64,000 bases of DNA from assembly GCA_002363385.1 (NCBI GenBank), contig DEVL01000005.1, positions 1 through 64,000 of the forward strand. The letters are read 5' to 3'. Below, piece by piece: positions 61,600 to 64,000 of the stretch. This stretch comes from Stenotrophomonas maltophilia (GTDB lineage Bacteria > Pseudomonadota > Gammaproteobacteria > Xanthomonadales > Xanthomonadaceae). The notes under the pieces are model-generated. The model ran no database searches. It worked only from the letters and a program-made list of their open reading frames with translations, and was not told the origin of the DNA. Made by a program: the position numbers and the translations under genes. Each line of letters opens with the position of its first letter. Within the stretch, counting starts at the first letter, position 1.

Positions 61600-62646
61600 G
61601 TGAGCGGCCTGCTGTGCCTGTGCAGGCAGGGCTTTGAACCTGAACTGGCCGCCGAGCTGTCCGAACGCGCCGCGTATGCCAACGTGGCCGGCTATGCGCG
61701 CACCCAGCGCAATGACGGCTACGTGGTGTTCGTCACCGAGGAAGGCGCGGCGCTGTCCAAAGCCCTGTCCTGGCGCTCGCTGATCTTCGCCCGGCAGAAA
61801 CTGCAGGTCCTGGCCGAGCTGCCGCAGCTCGATGCCGCCGACCGCATCACCCCGATCATTGCCGCGCTTCAGGGGCAGCAACGCTTCGGCGACATGTGGG
61901 TCGAGCATCCGGATTCGGACGAAGGCAAGCCGCTGGCCGGCCTGGCCCGCGCGTTCGGCAATGCCCTGCGCCCGGCGCTGCGCAAGGCCGGCCTGCTGAC
62001 CGACAAGCCCAACACCGGCCTGCCGCGCCTGCACATCGTGTTCGTCGATGGTCGCCATGCCTTTGTGTGCGTGGCCGATACCCGCGACAGCGCGCCGTGG
62101 CCGCTGGGCATTCCGCGCCTGAAGCTGCTGCCCGATGCGCCTTCGCGCTCGGCACTGAAGCTGGATGAAGCCCTGCTCACCCTGATGACGCCGGAAGAGC
62201 GCGAGTTGCTGGTCAAGCCGGGCATGCGCGCGGCCGACCTGGGCGCTGCACCGGGTGGCTGGACGTGGGTGTTGACCCGCCAGCACGTCAAGGTGATCAG
62301 CGTGGACAACGGCCCGCTGCGCGAGCATGTGCTGGAGACCGGGCTGGTTGAACATCTGCGCGCGGACGGCTTCCACTGGCAGCCGGAGACCCCGCTGGAC
62401 TGGATGGTCTGCGACATGGTCGAACAGCCGCGCCGCGTGGCCGAACGCATGGCGACCTGGTTCCGCGAGGGCTGGTGCAAGCACGCGATCTTCAACCTCA
62501 AGCTGCCGATGAAAAAGCGCTGGGATGAAACCCGCCTGTGCCTGGAGCTGTTCCAGGAGCAGGCCGGCAAACCGCTGCACCTGCGCGCCAAGCAGCTGTA
62601 TCACGACCGCGAAGAAATCACGGTGCTGGCCTCGCCGCTGCGCTGA
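61600..62646 (+). CDS. rlmM: 23S rRNA C2498 2'-O-ribose methyltransferase
   Basis: 348 residues, GTG start. N-terminal ferredoxin-like and THUMP-like part (LLCLCRQGFEPELAAEL), then a Rossmann methyltransferase (ADLGAAPGGWTWVLTRQ, VISVDNGPL, DWMVCDMVEQP, FNLKLPMKKRW). RlmM methylates C2498 near the peptidyl-transferase centre. Complete. It follows the deaminase by 24 bases. Confidence 0.95.
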   Translation: MSGLLCLCRQGFEPELAAELSERAAYANVAGYARTQRNDGYVVFVTEEGAALSKALSWRSLIFARQKLQVLAELPQLDAADRITPIIAALQGQQRFGDMWVEHPDSDEGKPLAGLARAFGNALRPALRKAGLLTDKPNTGLPRLHIVFVDGRHAFVCVADTRDSAPWPLGIPRLKLLPDAPSRSALKLDEALLTLMTPEERELLVKPGMRAADLGAAPGGWTWVLTRQHVKVISVDNGPLREHVLETGLVEHLRADGFHWQPETPLDWMVCDMVEQPRRVAERMATWFREGWCKHAIFNLKLPMKKRWDETRLCLELFQEQAGKPLHLRAKQLYHDREEITVLASPLR

Positions 62647-62649
62647 CCG

Positions 62650-62672
62650 GTAGAGCCGGGCCATGCCCGGCT
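62650..62672 (+). repeat. GTAG-headed palindrome (SMAG-like)
   Basis: GTAG-AGCCGGGC-cat-GCCCGGCT type hairpin (overlapping stem AGCCGGGC/GCCCGGCT) 4 bases after the rlmM stop; may mark the 3' end of its mRNA. Confidence 0.65.
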
Positions 62673-62748
62673 GGCCGCGCAACGCGCGGCAATGATCGAA
62701 GCACGCGCCGGGCACCCGGCACCCCCACGTCAGATATACGGAGTTTCC

Positions 62749-63144
62749 ATGCGCCGCCGATCCCGCTTCACCCTGCTGCTGACGTTGCTGCCCACGCTTG
62801 CCCTGGCCCAGGTCCGCACGCCGCCTGCGGCGGTCAGCGAACCGCTGCGGGAGGTACCGGCCAGCGTGCGCGCGCAGCCGCTCTCGCAGGGTGAGGTGAC
62901 CCATCAGGTGACGCTGGCCGCACCCGCCGGCGAAGCAGCAGTAACGGTGCGTTCGGTGCAGCCGGTAAGCGTGGTCGGCCAGTACCGCATCGCGTTCGCG
63001 GCGCTGGATGTCGACGGCGATGGCTTCATCAGCCGCGCCGAGGCGCAGGCCAACCCGACGCTGGCCGATGAATTCAACGCGCTGGACGTAACGCGGCGCG
63101 GCAAGCTGGACCGCGCCGATCTGGCCGGCTGGCTGATCGACTGA
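62749..63144 (+). CDS. Exported EF-hand protein
   Basis: 131 residues. Signal peptide (MRRRSRFTLLLTLLPTLALA), a low-complexity Ala/Val/Pro region, and near residues 82-95 a canonical calcium loop DVDGDGFISRAE (ligands at positions 1, 3, 5, 7, 9 and 12). A second loop, DVTRRGKLDRAD, is degenerate. Such small periplasmic EF-hand proteins may bind Ca2+; partner unknown. CGGAG precedes the ATG at 62749. Confidence 0.8.
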   Translation: MRRRSRFTLLLTLLPTLALAQVRTPPAAVSEPLREVPASVRAQPLSQGEVTHQVTLAAPAGEAAVTVRSVQPVSVVGQYRIAFAALDVDGDGFISRAEAQANPTLADEFNALDVTRRGKLDRADLAGWLID

Positions 63145-63153
63145 GCGCGCCGG

Positions 63154-64000
63154 TCACAGCCCCGCCGCGCGCTTCCAGAACATGGACACCAGCGGCGGCA
63201 GCTTGCCTGCGCAGCCCAGCGCGCGACCGCGCGCCAGGGTCAGATGCATTTCATCGTTGGAGAACACCGTGTTGATCGCATCGAAGCTGTACGCAGCGAC
63301 GGTGTTTTCACTGCGGCGTTCGCGTGCCCAGCGCTGCAGGCGGTGCGGTGACATCCAGTCCTGGCGCCGCTGCTGTGCGGCCAGCACCATCGTCCGCAAT
63401 GCGGCGACATCGCGCAGGCCGAGATTGACGCCCTGCCCGGCCAGCGGATGCACCACGTGCGCCGCATCGCCGAGCGCGAGCACGCGGCCAGCGACGTAAC
63501 CCGTGGCCAGCTGTCGGCGCAGCGGAAAAGCGGCGCGCTTGGAGGCCAGTCTCATCGCCCCCAGCCGGCCGGCAAAGGCATGGGTGAGCTCACGGCCGAA
63601 GGCGGCCTCGTCGAGTGCCAGCACGCGCTCGGCCTCGGCATCGGGCAGCGTCCACACGATCGAACTGCGCTGCGCGCTGATCGGCAGCACCGCCAGCGGC
63701 CCGGTCACCAGGAAGCGCTGCCACGCAGTGGCTTCATTGTTCTTTTCGGTATCCACGTAGGCAACCACGCCGCGCTGGGCGTAGTCATGCCGGCTGACCT
63801 CCAGGCCCGCCAGTTGGCGCAGGGTGGATTCGGCGCCGTCGGCGGCGATGGCCAGCGAGGCCTCGAGCCGACGGCCGTCGTCCAGGCGCAGGCGCACCCC
63901 GTTGGCATCCTGTTCCAGCGCTTCCACCCGCGCCGGGCAACACAGTTGCACACCCGCAGCCGGCAGCGCCGCCCACAAGCGGTCCACCAGCAGATCGTTC
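63154..64000 (-). CDS. UbiH/UbiF-family FAD hydroxylase, 3' part (runs off window)
   Basis: About 282 C-terminal residues are in the window; the frame stays open to the window edge, so the FAD-binding N-terminus lies outside. The family signature GRVLALGDAAHVVHPLAGQG and the preceding LAIAADGAESTLR identify a ubiquinone-pathway aromatic hydroxylase (UbiH, UbiF or UbiI). Which ring position it hydroxylates cannot be told from this part. It is convergent with the EF-hand gene, 9 bases apart. Confidence 0.88.
   Translation of the reverse strand, partial: NDLLVDRLWAALPAAGVQLCCPARVEALEQDANGVRLRLDDGRRLEASLAIAADGAESTLRQLAGLEVSRHDYAQRGVVAYVDTEKNNEATAWQRFLVTGPLAVLPISAQRSSIVWTLPDAEAERVLALDEAAFGRELTHAFAGRLGAMRLASKRAAFPLRRQLATGYVAGRVLALGDAAHVVHPLAGQGVNLGLRDVAALRTMVLAAQQRRQDWMSPHRLQRWARERRSENTVAAYSFDAINTVFSNDEMHLTLARGRALGCAGKLPPLVSMFWKRAAGL

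Overview
The window is GC-rich, gene-dense chromosomal DNA from a gammaproteobacterium of the Xanthomonadaceae, most likely Stenotrophomonas or a close relative. Supporting signs are the ahpC-ahpF-oxyR gene order known from Xanthomonas, a SPINDLY/O-GlcNAc-transferase-like protein of the Xanthomonas type, a long TonB-dependent receptor, an autotransporter with an extended signal peptide, and several short GTAG-headed palindromes resembling the SMAG repeats of S. maltophilia. The species call is inference; no rRNA gene is present.

Layout. 1-4.7 kb: 5' end of tuf behind tRNA-Tyr/Gly/Thr, an isoaspartyl peptidase and a TonB-dependent receptor. 4.8-16.8 kb: the most distinctive block, with two paralogous hybrid sensor kinases, a REC-EAL c-di-GMP phosphodiesterase, an RcsB-like regulator and a large autotransporter. 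16.8-18 kb: a small membrane protein and a non-coding array of DnaA-box-like sites. 18-29 kb: housekeeping genes (ychF, pth, rplY, prs, tRNA-Gln, ispE, lolB, a TPR protein, hemA, prfA) and the OGT-like gene. 29-38 kb: ppk2, a TlpA-type lipoprotein, yihY, a WrbA-like flavoprotein, a DUF2069 protein, a short asparaginase, a subtilase, ilvE and sufT. 38-42.5 kb: a proton-translocating transhydrogenase whose genes are split by an oppositely oriented sigma/putative anti-sigma/DUF3106 trio. 42.5-48 kb: a DUF1631 protein and a four-gene operon (nitroreductase, 5'-3' exonuclease, Nudix hydrolase, N-formylglutamate amidohydrolase). 48-52.5 kb: MFS exporter with divergent LysR regulator, proline iminopeptidase and prmC. 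53-57.9 kb: peroxide-defence cluster ahpC-ahpF-oxyR with an Rnk-like gene and tal. 58-64 kb: msrA, a DUF2007 protein, glnS, a nucleoside deaminase, rlmM, an EF-hand protein and the 3' part of a UbiH-family hydroxylase.

Two things deserve most attention. First, the phosphorelay block looks like an RcsCB/PvrRS/Roc-type circuit joining transcriptional output (RcsB-like) to c-di-GMP hydrolysis (EAL). The same bipartite element, TTTA-N-GGATCG-N-CTGATG followed after 19 bases by CCTAGC, lies upstream of both the first kinase and the autotransporter. This suggests an autoregulated relay that controls a surface adhesin. Second, the non-coding region at 17.58-17.96 kb holds three modules of identical 46-bp architecture (TTTTCCACAC ... 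TGTGGAYAA) plus further DnaA-box-like sites, far from any dnaA gene in view. It could be a DnaA-titration or reactivation locus.
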